A stretch of DNA of 64,000 nt from Leptolyngbya sp. SIOISBB (GCA_010671905.1 JAAHII010000001.1:2976001-3040000), one strand, 5' to 3'; shown: positions 48,701-57,685, counted from the first letter of the stretch. Notes: a model not told the origin generated them from the sequence alone. Made by a program: numbers and translations.

Positions 48701-51072
48701 ATCTCAATATCGTAGTTAATGATGCCGCCGAAGTCACTGGCAGTGCATCGCTGGCAACTGGCCCAATTCGTAGTTTAATCGCTACTGGAACAACTGGTTC
48801 TGGCAATGCTGGCGATTTGAGTCTTAACGTTGGCGAGGAACTGACCGTCAGAAATGGGGCGGGCATCATTGCCTCTACTAGGAGTTCCGGAGCGGCGGGA
48901 GAGGTGAAAGTTACCGCTGATTTGATTGAGGTGATTGGCGTCTCTGATGACCGCTTCTTCTTTAGCGATATTGGTAGCACCTCAGTACCAGTGGCTGTGG
49001 GAGCCATTGCCACTGGAGCAGCAGGAGATGTCACAATTTCCAGCCGTCTACTGAGTATTCGTGATGGCGGGCAGATATCGACCGGGACTGCCTCGCAAGG
49101 GGCAGGAGGGACGCTATCGGTGACTGCCACAGAATCAACCGAACTCGTTGGCTCAGGTATTTCATTAGCTGGCTTTACTGAAACCGAAGAGCCAATATTT
49201 GGAGCTACCAGTAGTGGTTTGAATACTCAAACAACCGGCACTGCTAATGCTGGTAATCTGCGCTTAGAAACGGGACAACTCTCGATTCAAGATGGCGCAA
49301 CGATTGATGCATCAACCTTTGGGGTGGGTAATGCAGGGAAAGTAGAAATAGCCGCTGATTCTATTAGCCTGTCGGGCATTAGAGAGGATGAAGGACTTAC
49401 CAGCACGATCCAAAGCATTTCTGGTCTTGCGAATGATCAAACACCGGCGACAGGAAATGCCGGTGCTGTATATGTCACTGCGGGTTCTTTAAGTATTGAA
49501 GATGGTGGCACCATTCGAACAACAACTGTTGGTGAAGGGGATGGCGGTAATCTTGATATCGCGGTGAATGGAGCAGTTGAGGTGACCGGCAGTGCATCAC
49601 TGACCACTGGCCCAATTCGTAGTTTAATCGCTACTGGAACAACTGGTTCTGGCAATGCTGGCGATTTGAGTCTTAACGTTGGCGAGGAACTGGCCGTCAG
49701 AAATGGGGCGGGCATCATTGCCTCTACTACGAGTTCCGGAGCGGCGGGAGAGGTGAAAGTTACCGCAGATTCGCTTGAAGTAGTTGAGGTCTCTGGTGAT
49801 CGCTTCTTTTTTAGCGATATTGGTAGCACATCCGTACCTGCTGTTCAGGGTGCCATAGCCACCGGTTCCGCTGGGGATGTTACGATTTTTAGCCGCCTAC
49901 TCAGTGTTCGTGATGGCGGACAGATATCTACCGAAACTGCTTCCCAAGGGGTAGGAGGGACGCTATCCGTTATCGCAACTGAGGCAACCGAACTCATTGG
50001 CTCAGGTATTTTATTGACTGGCTTTACTGAAACCGAAGAGCCAATATTTGGAGCTACCAGTAGTGGTTTGAATACTCAAACAACCGGCACTGCTAATGCT
50101 GGTAATCTACGCTTAGAAACTGGGACGCTATCGATTCGAGATGGGGCAGTCATCAATGCCTCGACCTTTGATCGCGGGGATGCAGGTGATGTCGAGGTCT
50201 TAGCTAACGCTATTGAAATTGTCGGTATCAGAGAAGATCAACTGATTTTCAGTGGAATTCAAAGCATTTCAGGACAAGTTCCTGGTCAACCACCTGCAAC
50301 AGGGGCAGCAGGTAATGTCGCAGTTACGACTCAACAATTGACCATTGAAGGTAGGGGAATTATTTCGACAGTTACGCTTGGAGAAGCTTCGCCAGGCAGT
50401 ATTGAGCTTAACGTTGGAAATCGTTTGGAAATGCGGGATAGTGATATCTCGACGACGGCTTTACAAGCAGCAGGCGGAGACATCCAAATCAATACCACGC
50501 CTGGGTTTGAGTCTGGAACAATTGTGTTGCGAGGAGATAGTAATATTACGACCAGCAGTCAAAGAGATGGTGGCGATATCACGATTCTCGGAGGGGCGAT
50601 TGTGGCCTTTGACGATAGCGATATCTTGACGACCTCAGAAGATGGAACGGGCGGTGACATTATTTTAGGCAACTTCTTCAGTGAACTTGATCCGTTTAAT
50701 GGTACTCGTCCTTTTAATGGTAATAATCGCGTCGATGTTAATGCTGAAGGAAGCCTCGCGTCTGGCAATATTTCAACACCAGACGTGAGCTTTATCGAAA
50801 ACAGCCTCAATGAATTATCTGGTGAAATCGTTGATACGACGACGCTGACGGCGGGGAGTTGTATTGCTCGCAGTGAAGATACTGAGGGATCCTTTGTCGT
50901 CACGGGTGGTGAGGGGCTGCCGCAGCAGCCGGGGGGTGAGGCGGTTTCTGCCTATCCTACGGGTACCGTTCAAACTATTCCTGAAACAACTGCTGGGACA
51001 GCGCTGCAAGAGCCCCAGAGTGTATATCGACTCGCAGATGGCCGCTTGGTGCTAAGTCATGAATGTGAGTGA
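45784..51072 (+). CDS. Two-partner-secretion exoprotein TpsA, copy 2 (1762 residues)
   Basis: An intact giant exoprotein. It has a signal peptide (SLAVIFCLTTVLATPAAAQ), the TPS domain with NLFHSFLEFNIDEGQRVYFANP, ILSRVTGGDPSNIF and LNPNGIVFGPEATLDIIGSF, and a beta-helix of NGAGI/TADLIEV-type turns to about residue 1650. The conserved tail reads TLTAGSCIARSEDTEGSFVVTGGEGLPQQPGG...SVYRLADGRLVLSHECE. The TPS domain resembles copies 1 and 3 closely, implying a shared transporter. Residues about 924-1520 contain a tandem duplication. The start chosen is the ATG at 45784, AAGG 8-9 bases upstream; a GTG at 45775 is possible. Function is probably surface attachment or filament interaction. Confidence 0.93.
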   Translation: MQKSGASLAVIFCLTTVLATPAAAQLVPDNTLGNESSLVTPDILIDGLPVDLLEGGAERGSNLFHSFLEFNIDEGQRVYFANPAAIENILSRVTGGDPSNIFGTLGVEGPANLFLLNPNGIVFGPEATLDIIGSFHASTADAIAIGEGVYSATAPEQSSLLTVDPSIALTNYLNDESGGINNQGQLAAQGDLTLAANNLDLQGQVAAGGELMLLGLDTVQIRDSVETPFIGFAGGDLLVQGNEQVDIVALSHPDSGLYSYGDIVLRSANPVGGDAHYWSAGSFQVETLDGAIGDLYSPIDPVIRALGDVRFNGYQGNSLHVIAAGAINIGSIIIAGAEAGIEAVNFLQEDIQLSNGLQAEVNGSFRPTLDLRSGVTPEAVFPIGSTGLLGGTFINPISGLIEPPPDTDTTATSADITVGEIAFEQPDGQVLISNQYQPNPFLEGGDITISGEGPLFDGINIQNLGGNGGNVYIDSRRSINFPGTFINTSSTLENGGDVYLIAEDTIALTDGAVISANGQQGGFISLEAETISLINNSAINSNTLGEQGGGDVSITGERFNLQNSSLIGLITVGSGNGGNLLLDVREFSLENRSQLSTATFSFVGQFGGQFDLLGQGSAGDIIVKNAESVKLSDNALIGTLSVGQGDRDVGSAGDIFIDTNTLDAQNQSGILASTLVGQGNSGNILIEVDGTVNFDNRSLLFTSSFGVGIGGNITIRSEELSFQEGSNATSTTFNPTTVTRNSFDTNLFPPEAIDLVIDIINTSDFDVVGQSNSGKLSIDSDSIVLSGISNENGARSGLFTETFSGGDAGEISIKAERLQILDGAGISSSTEGEGNGSTITVNAETVEIRGGASGSFPSALFSESNGVDTFGDAGDIFLNVQNLSVEDGGLLSASTFGSGAAGNVQVTADLVTVAGVGEDQQRISTIQSISGIANDFTPATGSAGNMSVTTGSLSIEGGGTIRTSTFGQGGGGDLNIVVNDAAEVTGSASLATGPIRSLIATGTTGSGNAGDLSLNVGEELTVRNGAGIIASTRSSGAAGEVKVTADLIEVIGVSDDRFFFSDIGSTSVPVAVGAIATGAAGDVTISSRLLSIRDGGQISTGTASQGAGGTLSVTATESTELVGSGISLAGFTETEEPIFGATSSGLNTQTTGTANAGNLRLETGQLSIQDGATIDASTFGVGNAGKVEIAADSISLSGIREDEGLTSTIQSISGLANDQTPATGNAGAVYVTAGSLSIEDGGTIRTTTVGEGDGGNLDIAVNGAVEVTGSASLTTGPIRSLIATGTTGSGNAGDLSLNVGEELAVRNGAGIIASTTSSGAAGEVKVTADSLEVVEVSGDRFFFSDIGSTSVPAVQGAIATGSAGDVTIFSRLLSVRDGGQISTETASQGVGGTLSVIATEATELIGSGILLTGFTETEEPIFGATSSGLNTQTTGTANAGNLRLETGTLSIRDGAVINASTFDRGDAGDVEVLANAIEIVGIREDQLIFSGIQSISGQVPGQPPATGAAGNVAVTTQQLTIEGRGIISTVTLGEASPGSIELNVGNRLEMRDSDISTTALQAAGGDIQINTTPGFESGTIVLRGDSNITTSSQRDGGDITILGGAIVAFDDSDILTTSEDGTGGDIILGNFFSELDPFNGTRPFNGNNRVDVNAEGSLASGNISTPDVSFIENSLNELSGEIVDTTTLTAGSCIARSEDTEGSFVVTGGEGLPQQPGGEAVSAYPTGTVQTIPETTAGTALQEPQSVYRLADGRLVLSHECE
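48552..50330 (+). repeat. 849-bp in-frame tandem duplication within TpsA copy 2, 2.1 units
   Basis: A landmark CAAAGCATTTC recurs near 48562, 49411 and 50260, exactly 849 bases (283 codons) apart for the last pair. Long stretches between units are identical, for example that around GGCCCAATTCGTAG (48760 and 49609) and that around GGCTTTACTGAAACC (49171 and 50020). The third unit is partial and more diverged. Confidence 0.9.
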
Positions 51073-51090
51073 ATTGTCCTATGAGCAGAA

Positions 51091-51121
51091 CATCTGCCCC
51101 TGGTTCTATTAGGAGCAGATG
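51091..51121. terminator. Hairpin between convergent TpsA and DUF928 genes
   Basis: CATCTGC-CCT / AGG-GCAGATG form a stem with one bulged base pair each side and a 9-base loop, 18 bases after the TpsA stop. There is no T-tract, so termination is likely but not certain. Confidence 0.55.
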
Positions 51122-51161
51122 GAGTTCATTGGGCAACTCTGAGCAGAACGGGTTTCCCCTG

Positions 51162-51941
51162 CTACTTCTCGGCGATCGCTCGAAGTTCGGTAATGAGTTC
51201 AGCTTCTGCGCCGTCGGGTTGTTCTTCTAAATCCGCCAAATCAAGCAATAAGTCTCGCCGCAAGGCTTTGGCGGTAGCATCGGTCGCGTCATAAACCTCC
51301 GCTAGGGCGTCATACCACAGGCCATTGCTGGCATAGGTCTGGGCTCGACCCAAGGAATCGTCAGGAAGTGCCGTTGCGAGTTCGGCAGGGAGCGCCACGA
51401 CCTCGATTTCCGCAGATGAATACTGACCTGGTTCCTCAAAATTGCGATCGCAGTAGATGACAACTTGCCATAGATACGCTTCGCCCACAGTCAGTTCAGC
51501 TTCACCAAACGGCAGGGTGTAGGCCATATAACCCTGCTGGCTGGTCTCAAACTGCTCCACCGCCACAGTATCGAATGAGCCATCGGGTTCAAATCGATAA
51601 AGCTGAAATTCAATCGGGTCGCTCTCGTCGCTGAAGTTGTACCAAACAAAGGTGGGATTCGTAGAAGCAGTTTGTCCTACAGAGTTAAGACGCGGGGCCA
51701 GGGCCGCAATGTCATCCCCACAGCCACGTACCCCTCCTCCAGTATGGTCGTCTCTAGGCACACCTGGATCAGAGGGCGGTACATATGCCCGAAGCGCCCC
51801 TGGAATACTCGGATCAGTGGGTCGTTCGTTACGGTTAGCCAAACTAGAAGAACTCAGGACTAGCAGCAAGCTCAGAGCGCTGCCAACGACTAACAACCTA
51901 CGAAGCAGTTGAGCGCGATGCATGGTGAAGGGAGAAGTCAT
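51162..51941 (-). CDS. DUF928-family secreted protein
   Basis: A 259-residue protein with a signal peptide (LLRRLLVVGSALSLLLVLSSSSLA) and the DUF928 features: PSDPGVPRDDHTGGGVRGCG near the start, then TFVWYNFSDESDPIEFQLYRFE and GEAYLWQVVIYCDRN. The C-terminal part is helical (LYDALAEVYDATDATAKALRRDLLLDLADLEE). DUF928 proteins are cyanobacterial and often lie beside TPS or CHASE2 genes; their role is unknown. Here it is the last gene of the minus-strand run, 8 bases after the small membrane protein. Confidence 0.87.
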   Translation of the reverse strand: MTSPFTMHRAQLLRRLLVVGSALSLLLVLSSSSLANRNERPTDPSIPGALRAYVPPSDPGVPRDDHTGGGVRGCGDDIAALAPRLNSVGQTASTNPTFVWYNFSDESDPIEFQLYRFEPDGSFDTVAVEQFETSQQGYMAYTLPFGEAELTVGEAYLWQVVIYCDRNFEEPGQYSSAEIEVVALPAELATALPDDSLGRAQTYASNGLWYDALAEVYDATDATAKALRRDLLLDLADLEEQPDGAEAELITELRAIAEK

Positions 51942-51949
51942 AATGACAC

Positions 51950-52186
51950 CTAAGCTTCAGTGTACTCAGAATGGGCGAAAAATCTTTGGTATAAAAAGTA
52001 AAAAAATCGCCAGCTCCAGTAGAGCACCGTGGCACTTAAAAGAACAGCACTCAGCCATTGCAGCCACGGCATCGTAATCCCGATGCGGGTCAGCCCTAAA
52101 ATTAGAGCATCATCTAAGAAGCTCAGCAGGATTGGCAACCCTTTACACACAGTCGTCTGAATGAGGCTGAAGATATCACTACGCAT
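51950..52186 (-). CDS. Small membrane protein (78 residues), unknown function
   Basis: It has two hydrophobic stretches (TTVCKGLPILLSFLDDALILGL and WLQWLSAVLLSATVLYWSWRFFYFLYQRFF), with an aromatic-rich second helix. It lies 8 bases upstream of the DUF928 gene on the same strand, so cotranscription is likely. I do not recognise a family. The upstream gap to the kinase gene (278 bases) contains only scattered G/A-rich short repeats such as GGAATGCGG. Confidence 0.6.
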   Translation of the reverse strand: MRSDIFSLIQTTVCKGLPILLSFLDDALILGLTRIGITMPWLQWLSAVLLSATVLYWSWRFFYFLYQRFFAHSEYTEA

Positions 52187-52464
52187 GGCTGGGGGCTCTC
52201 TCGTATTGACACCTTCACAATAGGGAAAGCGTTTGACGAATACACCCGAGATTTACGACAAGCCTGCAGTCTTTGTAGGACAAGCTGATTACAGTTTTCA
52301 GCAAACGGATAACAGAATGCGGAATGCGGAGGTTGGAACGCGGAATTAAAACGCTTACCCAGCAATGATTTTAGAAATCTGAGATAACCAGAACAAACGA
52401 CGGCTTGCCATAGCAAAGCAGAAGGCGAAACCCTCTACCACCCATCGCCTACCGCCTCACTCGC

Positions 52465-54333
52465 CTACCTTAGAGGCCATCGCAGTTCACAGGTCACGCC
52501 CGTTTCGCTGATGGAACGCTGAAAGGTGCCTTTTAGTCGTTTGGCCAGTGCATGAGCTTGTTTAGTGCCTCGACCGCCACTGGTAGACACAGCCGTACTC
52601 TGATGTTCACCATTGTCTGCGACCCGAATCAGGTTCTCGTGGTTGTCGATCACACACAATACCGTTAGGCGCTTAGGGTTAATGGCGTGCTTCCCGACGT
52701 TACAAAGGGCCTCTTCTAAGAAGCGACAGAGCGATCGTTTATCATCCGAGGTTAGCTGGTCGGCGTCTAAAGTCTCGAACTTGACTACCTGCAACTTGAT
52801 GGCGTCGAACCCTGGGAAATCCCGGTTTAGTGTTTCTGTATACACTTCGTACAGCGCTTCCTTGAGAGGGCTGCGCAAATCAATTACGTGGCCGCCCTCT
52901 AGCTGAAGCTGCTCCTCCTGTGGCAGCGACTCTTGTAACAGACGCTCATAAATAGCGCGTAGCTCGCTATCGAGATGTTCTAACTTGCTGCCCACAGATA
53001 AGTCCAGTTGAGCTTTTTGCTGCAGCAGTAAGGAAAGAGTCTGCAATGGCCCATTATGAATGGCGTCATAAGTGCGTTCGATAACGCGTTGGCGTTCTTC
53101 GACCAACCGCTGGCGTTCCTCAATCCGAGATCGCAACGTCTGGTCATACAGGTAAAAGCCCGGCAACACAAGGCCATTGATGGTCAACACGGTCAGCGTT
53201 GGCACAAACGGAATCCACCAACCCCACATCCAGAGCAGCCCGACACTCAGCCCCGTTAATCCTAAGGCTGCAACTCCTACCGACAACATATCCCAGCTCG
53301 GACGCGAGATGACCTGCACCAGCAATATCCCGATGCCGCCCCAGACAACAATCCAGAGATATTCCCAACCGTCGGCCCATCCTCGCAGCAGGGGGCGATC
53401 GTCCAATACCGCGCTAATGATTTGACTGGTCACATGGGCCTGCATCTCGACGCCGTAAACCAAACCAGGATTATCGGTATCAACAGCAGCGGAATTTACC
53501 AGATCTTTAACACTCAGAGAGGTAATGCCAATCAGGACAACGCGATCGCGAATCAGATCGTCTGCTTGACCATCTAGAACATCGGCCATCGACACAATCT
53601 CGAAAGGGCTCTCTCCGCTGCGGGGATTAATGAGGAGACGGACACCGGCCGCATCAGCATTGACATAATTACCCGAGTTAGCCAAAAAACGGGGCAGCTC
53701 AGCATGGCCAAAGCGTATGGTTTGTGGATCTTTTATCCCATTACCCAGAGCCAAATTTTCCGCCGATAAGTAGGCTTCCGCCAATTTCAGAGAGAGAGAG
53801 AACCGAAAACGATCTGGCTCGGGAGTTGTCACAGCAGGCAGGGTACCAAGATAGGTTCGCCGCACAAACCCATCTGCATCGAGCGGAAAATCGACAAAGC
53901 CAATGCGCTCTGGCGGCAGGGATGGTGGCGGCCCGATCGGGTCTCCTAGGATTTTTTCAATGCCGAAGACGTTAGGGTTCGTTTCCAGAATTTCTACCAG
54001 CGTGTCATGGCCTGGAGGCACAGAGAGATCTCGATAAATATCAATGCCGATTGCCCGCGCCTCATGTTCGACCAACACTTGTAGCAGTGCTGCAAGATCG
54101 GCATCTGGAATGGGATAAGTGCCCGCCTGTTGAATGTCGGCATCGTTCACTCCAACAATCAGGATGCGTTCGTCTAAGGATTCATCCGGACGCCAGCGCA
54201 AGAAGGTATCTAGGGTTTTCCACTCCATTGCTTGGAAGAAGCCCAGCGATCGCGCCAGCAGCACCACCCCAATCACGGTGAGTCCTGGAATCAGTCGTTT
54301 CCAAATTACAGTCAACGCTGGGGGATTAGCCAT
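52465..54333 (-). CDS. CHASE2-domain sensor histidine kinase
   Basis: A 622-residue membrane kinase. One helix (IPGLTVIGVVLLARSLGFFQ) opens an extracytoplasmic CHASE2 domain (residues 35-310: LDTFLRWRPDESLDERILIVGVNDADIQQAGTYPIPD, ARAIGIDIYRD, VVLIGITSLSVKDL). Three more helices (325-395) and a coiled linker (EERQRLVEERQRVIERTYDAIHNGPLQTLSLLL) follow; His426 is the likely phosphoacceptor. The ATPase domain has an N-box (RFLEEALCNVGKHA), a DNGE G1-like box and SGGRGTKQA. It is followed by the response regulator gene upstream on the same strand, so they are partners. The sensed signal is unknown. Confidence 0.92.
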   Translation of the reverse strand: MANPPALTVIWKRLIPGLTVIGVVLLARSLGFFQAMEWKTLDTFLRWRPDESLDERILIVGVNDADIQQAGTYPIPDADLAALLQVLVEHEARAIGIDIYRDLSVPPGHDTLVEILETNPNVFGIEKILGDPIGPPPSLPPERIGFVDFPLDADGFVRRTYLGTLPAVTTPEPDRFRFSLSLKLAEAYLSAENLALGNGIKDPQTIRFGHAELPRFLANSGNYVNADAAGVRLLINPRSGESPFEIVSMADVLDGQADDLIRDRVVLIGITSLSVKDLVNSAAVDTDNPGLVYGVEMQAHVTSQIISAVLDDRPLLRGWADGWEYLWIVVWGGIGILLVQVISRPSWDMLSVGVAALGLTGLSVGLLWMWGWWIPFVPTLTVLTINGLVLPGFYLYDQTLRSRIEERQRLVEERQRVIERTYDAIHNGPLQTLSLLLQQKAQLDLSVGSKLEHLDSELRAIYERLLQESLPQEEQLQLEGGHVIDLRSPLKEALYEVYTETLNRDFPGFDAIKLQVVKFETLDADQLTSDDKRSLCRFLEEALCNVGKHAINPKRLTVLCVIDNHENLIRVADNGEHQSTAVSTSGGRGTKQAHALAKRLKGTFQRSISETGVTCELRWPLR

Positions 54334-54369
54334 GACAGGTCTCCTTGCGCAGCTCTCGCAGAACCGCCG

Positions 54370-55032
54370 TTAATCAATCAGGCCCTCTTCACGAGCGCGA
54401 ATTTCAGTTTGAATGCGGATGTTTTTGCCCGCTTCGGGATAGACGCTCAAGGCATCTTGAACCTTGGTCCAATAATGGCGGACGGTGCGCTCGGAGACGT
54501 TCATCTGATCGGCGATCGTCTTGTCTTGTAATCCCTTATTAAAAGCAAGCTGCAATACCTGTAGCCACTCGGGCTGAACCTGGAGGCCAGTGCGCATATC
54601 GCGAGGTGTGTAGATTAACCCTTTCAGTGCCCAATCTACTTTCTCCAGCATTCCCTTGAGCGGTAAATTCTTATTCGCAATGGTAAAGCCGCCCTGGTGA
54701 ACGTCGATATCAGGTTTGAGGCGAACCAGCGATCGCACGTGAGCGCTCTGTACTACGATATTCAGCTCCGGATAGGTGACCATTAAACTCCGCAAAAGCT
54801 CAATGCCAGATTCAACCTGAGACGGTTCTCCTGCGGCCATTGGGATGGAAAGATCCATTACCAGTAAGTCAGGAAGACCATATGCCAATTGCTGCTTGAC
54901 CTCCTCAACAGTTGCGGCAGTCAGAATGTCGGCATCTGGATAGTCTTGGGTCAGGGTGCCAACAGTACCGCTGAGTACCGACTCATGATCGTCAATGACT
55001 AGAATTCTCAAGGGATGGGTATCAGATTTCAT
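54370..55032 (-). CDS. LuxR/NarL-type response regulator
   Basis: A 220-residue DNA-binding regulator. The receiver domain has RILVIDDHESVLSG (acidic pair), the phosphoacceptor Asp in LLVMDLSIPMAAGEP and Lys in IANKNLPLKG. The C-terminal HTH reads LQLAFNKGLQDKTIADQMNVSERTVRHYWTKVQDAL, the LuxR-type recognition helix. The ATG at 55032 places the receiver at residue 10; a longer frame from 55083 adds 17 residues. The order histidine kinase-regulator indicates a two-component pair whose targets may be the TPS genes. Confidence 0.93.
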   Translation of the reverse strand: MKSDTHPLRILVIDDHESVLSGTVGTLTQDYPDADILTAATVEEVKQQLAYGLPDLLVMDLSIPMAAGEPSQVESGIELLRSLMVTYPELNIVVQSAHVRSLVRLKPDIDVHQGGFTIANKNLPLKGMLEKVDWALKGLIYTPRDMRTGLQVQPEWLQVLQLAFNKGLQDKTIADQMNVSERTVRHYWTKVQDALSVYPEAGKNIRIQTEIRAREEGLID

Positions 55033-55178
55033 GATCTTTATATAAGTAGGGGCTAGGGTGTGTGTTGTCGATGCAGAGGTCAAAATTCAGACAAAAATTG
55101 CCAGAGGAGAGTTAACAACACCAGGGACATTTGACTGACTAGTCATTGATGGGGGATTCAGACAGTTTCAACTAGCAA

Positions 55179-55991
55179 CTAACCAAGTACTGAGGTCTTA
55201 CGGAGAAACGCACTGAGGGGGGGAGCCCATCGGAATATCCAGATGAACTCCTGTGATCGGGAAAGCTGCTCGCACTCTCCGTCAGTAAACAGGCGAAAAG
55301 TCTGTAGAAAGGGGACTAGAGAATCCAATAAATGGGTTTTAAATTCATCAGATATGGGTTCATGATGAAACACTTGACAGACAAGTTGGTTCAAACTGTT
55401 GTGACGCTTAAGTTCAATGACGCCACGATAAGAACAGTTAGAGTCTGTGAGCTGGTTCAGGAGAGTTTCAACAAACATGATCAGTAGTCGAGTGTGTTCA
55501 CTGGGTTCTGGAGCCCAAAACTCAGGTAACTGGATATCCAGATCGAGCTGGTCTTGCCAAGGCTGAGTAGCATGTTGCAGGGCCAGCGGCAGAGGTTCTT
55601 GTAGAAAGGGGTCATCCAAGCCGTTGCTCAGATCTTCTAATTGGGTGTAAACATGCGCTAATTCGGCCAAACAACGCTCAGAGCTTTTGCTCTCTGCTTC
55701 TGCTGCTTGCGAGCAGGCCAATGATTCCAGGTGGCGGCGAGCCACAAATAAGTTTTGCAGAATACTGTTACGGATGAGGTCAGCCATCTGAGTTTGTTGC
55801 TGAGCCTGGTATTGGTGCCACCAGCGCAGCAAATCCGCGTTGTTTGGGGTCTCAATACTCAACCCACCACCTCCTATCCTCCAGTATCTACCTAGCTTAG
55901 GAGCATTTGGGAGGGAAGCAACGGTGGGTTGCAGACAAATCGATGTCAGTTTTGTGCCAACGACCATTGCCGAAAAGTGCAAAGTTGTCAT
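55179..55991 (-). CDS. Degenerate histidine-kinase-like protein (phosphoacceptor His replaced)
   Basis: A 270-residue protein. Residues 60-90 (YQAQQQTQMADLIRNSILQNLFVARRHLESL) line up with the CHASE2 kinase's DAIHNGPLQTLSLLL region, but the phosphoacceptor His is Arg74 (IRNSILQNL). The downstream part has an N-box-like LIMFVETLLNQLTDSN and ends FIWIFRWAPPL, matching the kinase's final CELRWPL, while the nucleotide-binding G boxes are not seen. I infer a pseudokinase that could act as a dimerisation or regulatory partner. The N-terminal 40 residues are unassigned. It lies 17 bases after the TpsB gene and 147 bases before the regulator. Confidence 0.6.
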   Translation of the reverse strand: MTTLHFSAMVVGTKLTSICLQPTVASLPNAPKLGRYWRIGGGGLSIETPNNADLLRWWHQYQAQQQTQMADLIRNSILQNLFVARRHLESLACSQAAEAESKSSERCLAELAHVYTQLEDLSNGLDDPFLQEPLPLALQHATQPWQDQLDLDIQLPEFWAPEPSEHTRLLIMFVETLLNQLTDSNCSYRGVIELKRHNSLNQLVCQVFHHEPISDEFKTHLLDSLVPFLQTFRLFTDGECEQLSRSQEFIWIFRWAPPLSAFLRKTSVLG

Positions 55992-56008
55992 CTGAGTTAC
56001 TCAACGCT

Positions 56009-57685
56009 TCAAAATGGCTGCAGGCTCACTGAAAAGTAAACCCCATTTTCCTGTAGTGAATTGCCTTCCTCCCCCGGTGAAATGATCGGAATGCCATAGT
56101 CTAAACGCATCCCAAACACATCGTTGGGTTGCCATCGCAGCCCCAACCCCAGGCCGAGTAAAAACGATGGATCGGGGTTGGGAGTGAGATTATTCCAGCC
56201 GCCTCCCGCATCAACGAACGGGGTCAATTGTAAATTGTCGGCAATCGGAAAGCGGAATTCCGTTGAGGCAGTGATGGCGTTGTCGGTCACGATTTGGTTT
56301 TGCGCATAGCCGCGCACCGTGTCGACACCTCCAACGCTGAAGCGCTCCAGTGGCAGCAGAGAATCGGGCGTGAGCTGAGCATTTATCCGAGTCACCAACC
56401 GTGTGCCGGGAGAAAACTGCTCAACCCACTGAAACTGTCCCAACCAGGCCAAGAAGTGGCCATCGGTGCCTGTATCATTCACGGTTGCCCCAAAAGCGTC
56501 TAAGCCGATGCTGAATTGCGATCGCGCCGCCACTACCGAATTGATATCCCGATTGACCCACTCCTGACCGAAGCGTAGCGCTCGCACACGGGAGACACCC
56601 TCCTCAGGACCAATGGAAAACGAAAAGGGAATGTCATCCAAAATAAAGCTACGGCTCTCGCGAAAATCTAACCCTAGGCTGAGGGCAAACTCGTTGGTCA
56701 GTGAGCGCGTCAGAGGTTGCCGAAAGTTGATAGAAAAGGTTTCGCTATTGCTCCGAATTCCAGCATCACGGAACTGTTCATCTACAATTTCGCTTTCCGC
56801 ATTTTGATAACTGATGGCGAACCTACCGTCCAGGCCATTTACAGGAATGGCGTAGTCAATGTCGTAGGTATCCAAACCCTCGGTTAGGTTGTAGCTAGCG
56901 GAGAAGCGATCGCCAAAGCCCAATACATTCAAATGGTTCACAGAGACGGTGCCCTGGTAGGAGCCAATGCTGGGGGCGCGCGCGTTATCGAACCCAAAGG
57001 TGGTAAAAAACGGATCGGCTTCGGCCAAATCGAGGATCAAAATGTTTTGTCCCGGCCCGCTACCGGCAGTGAGTTCAGCATCGACCCCTTGCAACAAGGG
57101 ATCAACTTGCAACAGTTGCAGCGCCTCTTCCAATCGCCGCACGTTTAAGGGAGGAGCTGTCGCAGGAGCCACGCGATCGCGCACGTAACCTTCCCGCAAA
57201 TGCCCTAATCCATTAATTTGCAATTGCTCAACCGCCCCTTCAATTACTTGAATTTCCACCAACCCGTCATCTAACACCTGATTAGTGGGGACAAAAGCAC
57301 CTGAAGAAATATAGCCATTCTCGACATATAACTGTGTAATTGCAGTTCTGAGCGCTAACATTTCTTCCAGGGTGATTTCGCGTCCTGCCAGCGGGCTAAT
57401 TAGACCCTCAATTTCAGATTGGAAAAGGGTGTTACCGACAACTTGAATGTCTTCTACAAAAAAGGAGACTGGCGGGATGTTTTCGGGTTCAGGTATCGGC
57501 TGGGGAGCTTCTTCTAGGTCAACGGGTTCTTCGGGCTCAGGTGGCAGAGTTGGCAAGGGTTCTATCCGATCGAGAGGGGTTGTCTCTCCTGTCGGATCAG
57601 GAGGCACCTGTGCCTTAGCCAAAGAACTATTGAAGAGCAGAAGGATACCTAGTAAAAAAGTCAAATGGTAGACCGCGTGATTCAT
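56009..57685 (-). CDS. TpsB outer-membrane transporter (ShlB/FhaC/HecB family)
   Basis: A 558-residue Omp85-type protein that exports TpsA exoproteins. A signal peptide (LTFLLGILLLFNSSLAKA) and a Pro/Glu-rich linker precede POTRA domains beginning VSFFVEDIQVVGNTLFQSEIEGLI and EIQVIEGAVEQLQINGLGHL. The barrel has the family VRGY motif in RFSVGGVDTVRGYAQNQI, and the C-terminus is FSVSLQPF, an aromatic-ended beta signal. The ATG at 57685 is preferred; upstream Met codons at 57739 and 57709 add a tail. No second TpsB is in the window, so it may serve all three TpsA proteins. Confidence 0.95.
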   Translation of the reverse strand: MNHAVYHLTFLLGILLLFNSSLAKAQVPPDPTGETTPLDRIEPLPTLPPEPEEPVDLEEAPQPIPEPENIPPVSFFVEDIQVVGNTLFQSEIEGLISPLAGREITLEEMLALRTAITQLYVENGYISSGAFVPTNQVLDDGLVEIQVIEGAVEQLQINGLGHLREGYVRDRVAPATAPPLNVRRLEEALQLLQVDPLLQGVDAELTAGSGPGQNILILDLAEADPFFTTFGFDNARAPSIGSYQGTVSVNHLNVLGFGDRFSASYNLTEGLDTYDIDYAIPVNGLDGRFAISYQNAESEIVDEQFRDAGIRSNSETFSINFRQPLTRSLTNEFALSLGLDFRESRSFILDDIPFSFSIGPEEGVSRVRALRFGQEWVNRDINSVVAARSQFSIGLDAFGATVNDTGTDGHFLAWLGQFQWVEQFSPGTRLVTRINAQLTPDSLLPLERFSVGGVDTVRGYAQNQIVTDNAITASTEFRFPIADNLQLTPFVDAGGGWNNLTPNPDPSFLLGLGLGLRWQPNDVFGMRLDYGIPIISPGEEGNSLQENGVYFSVSLQPF

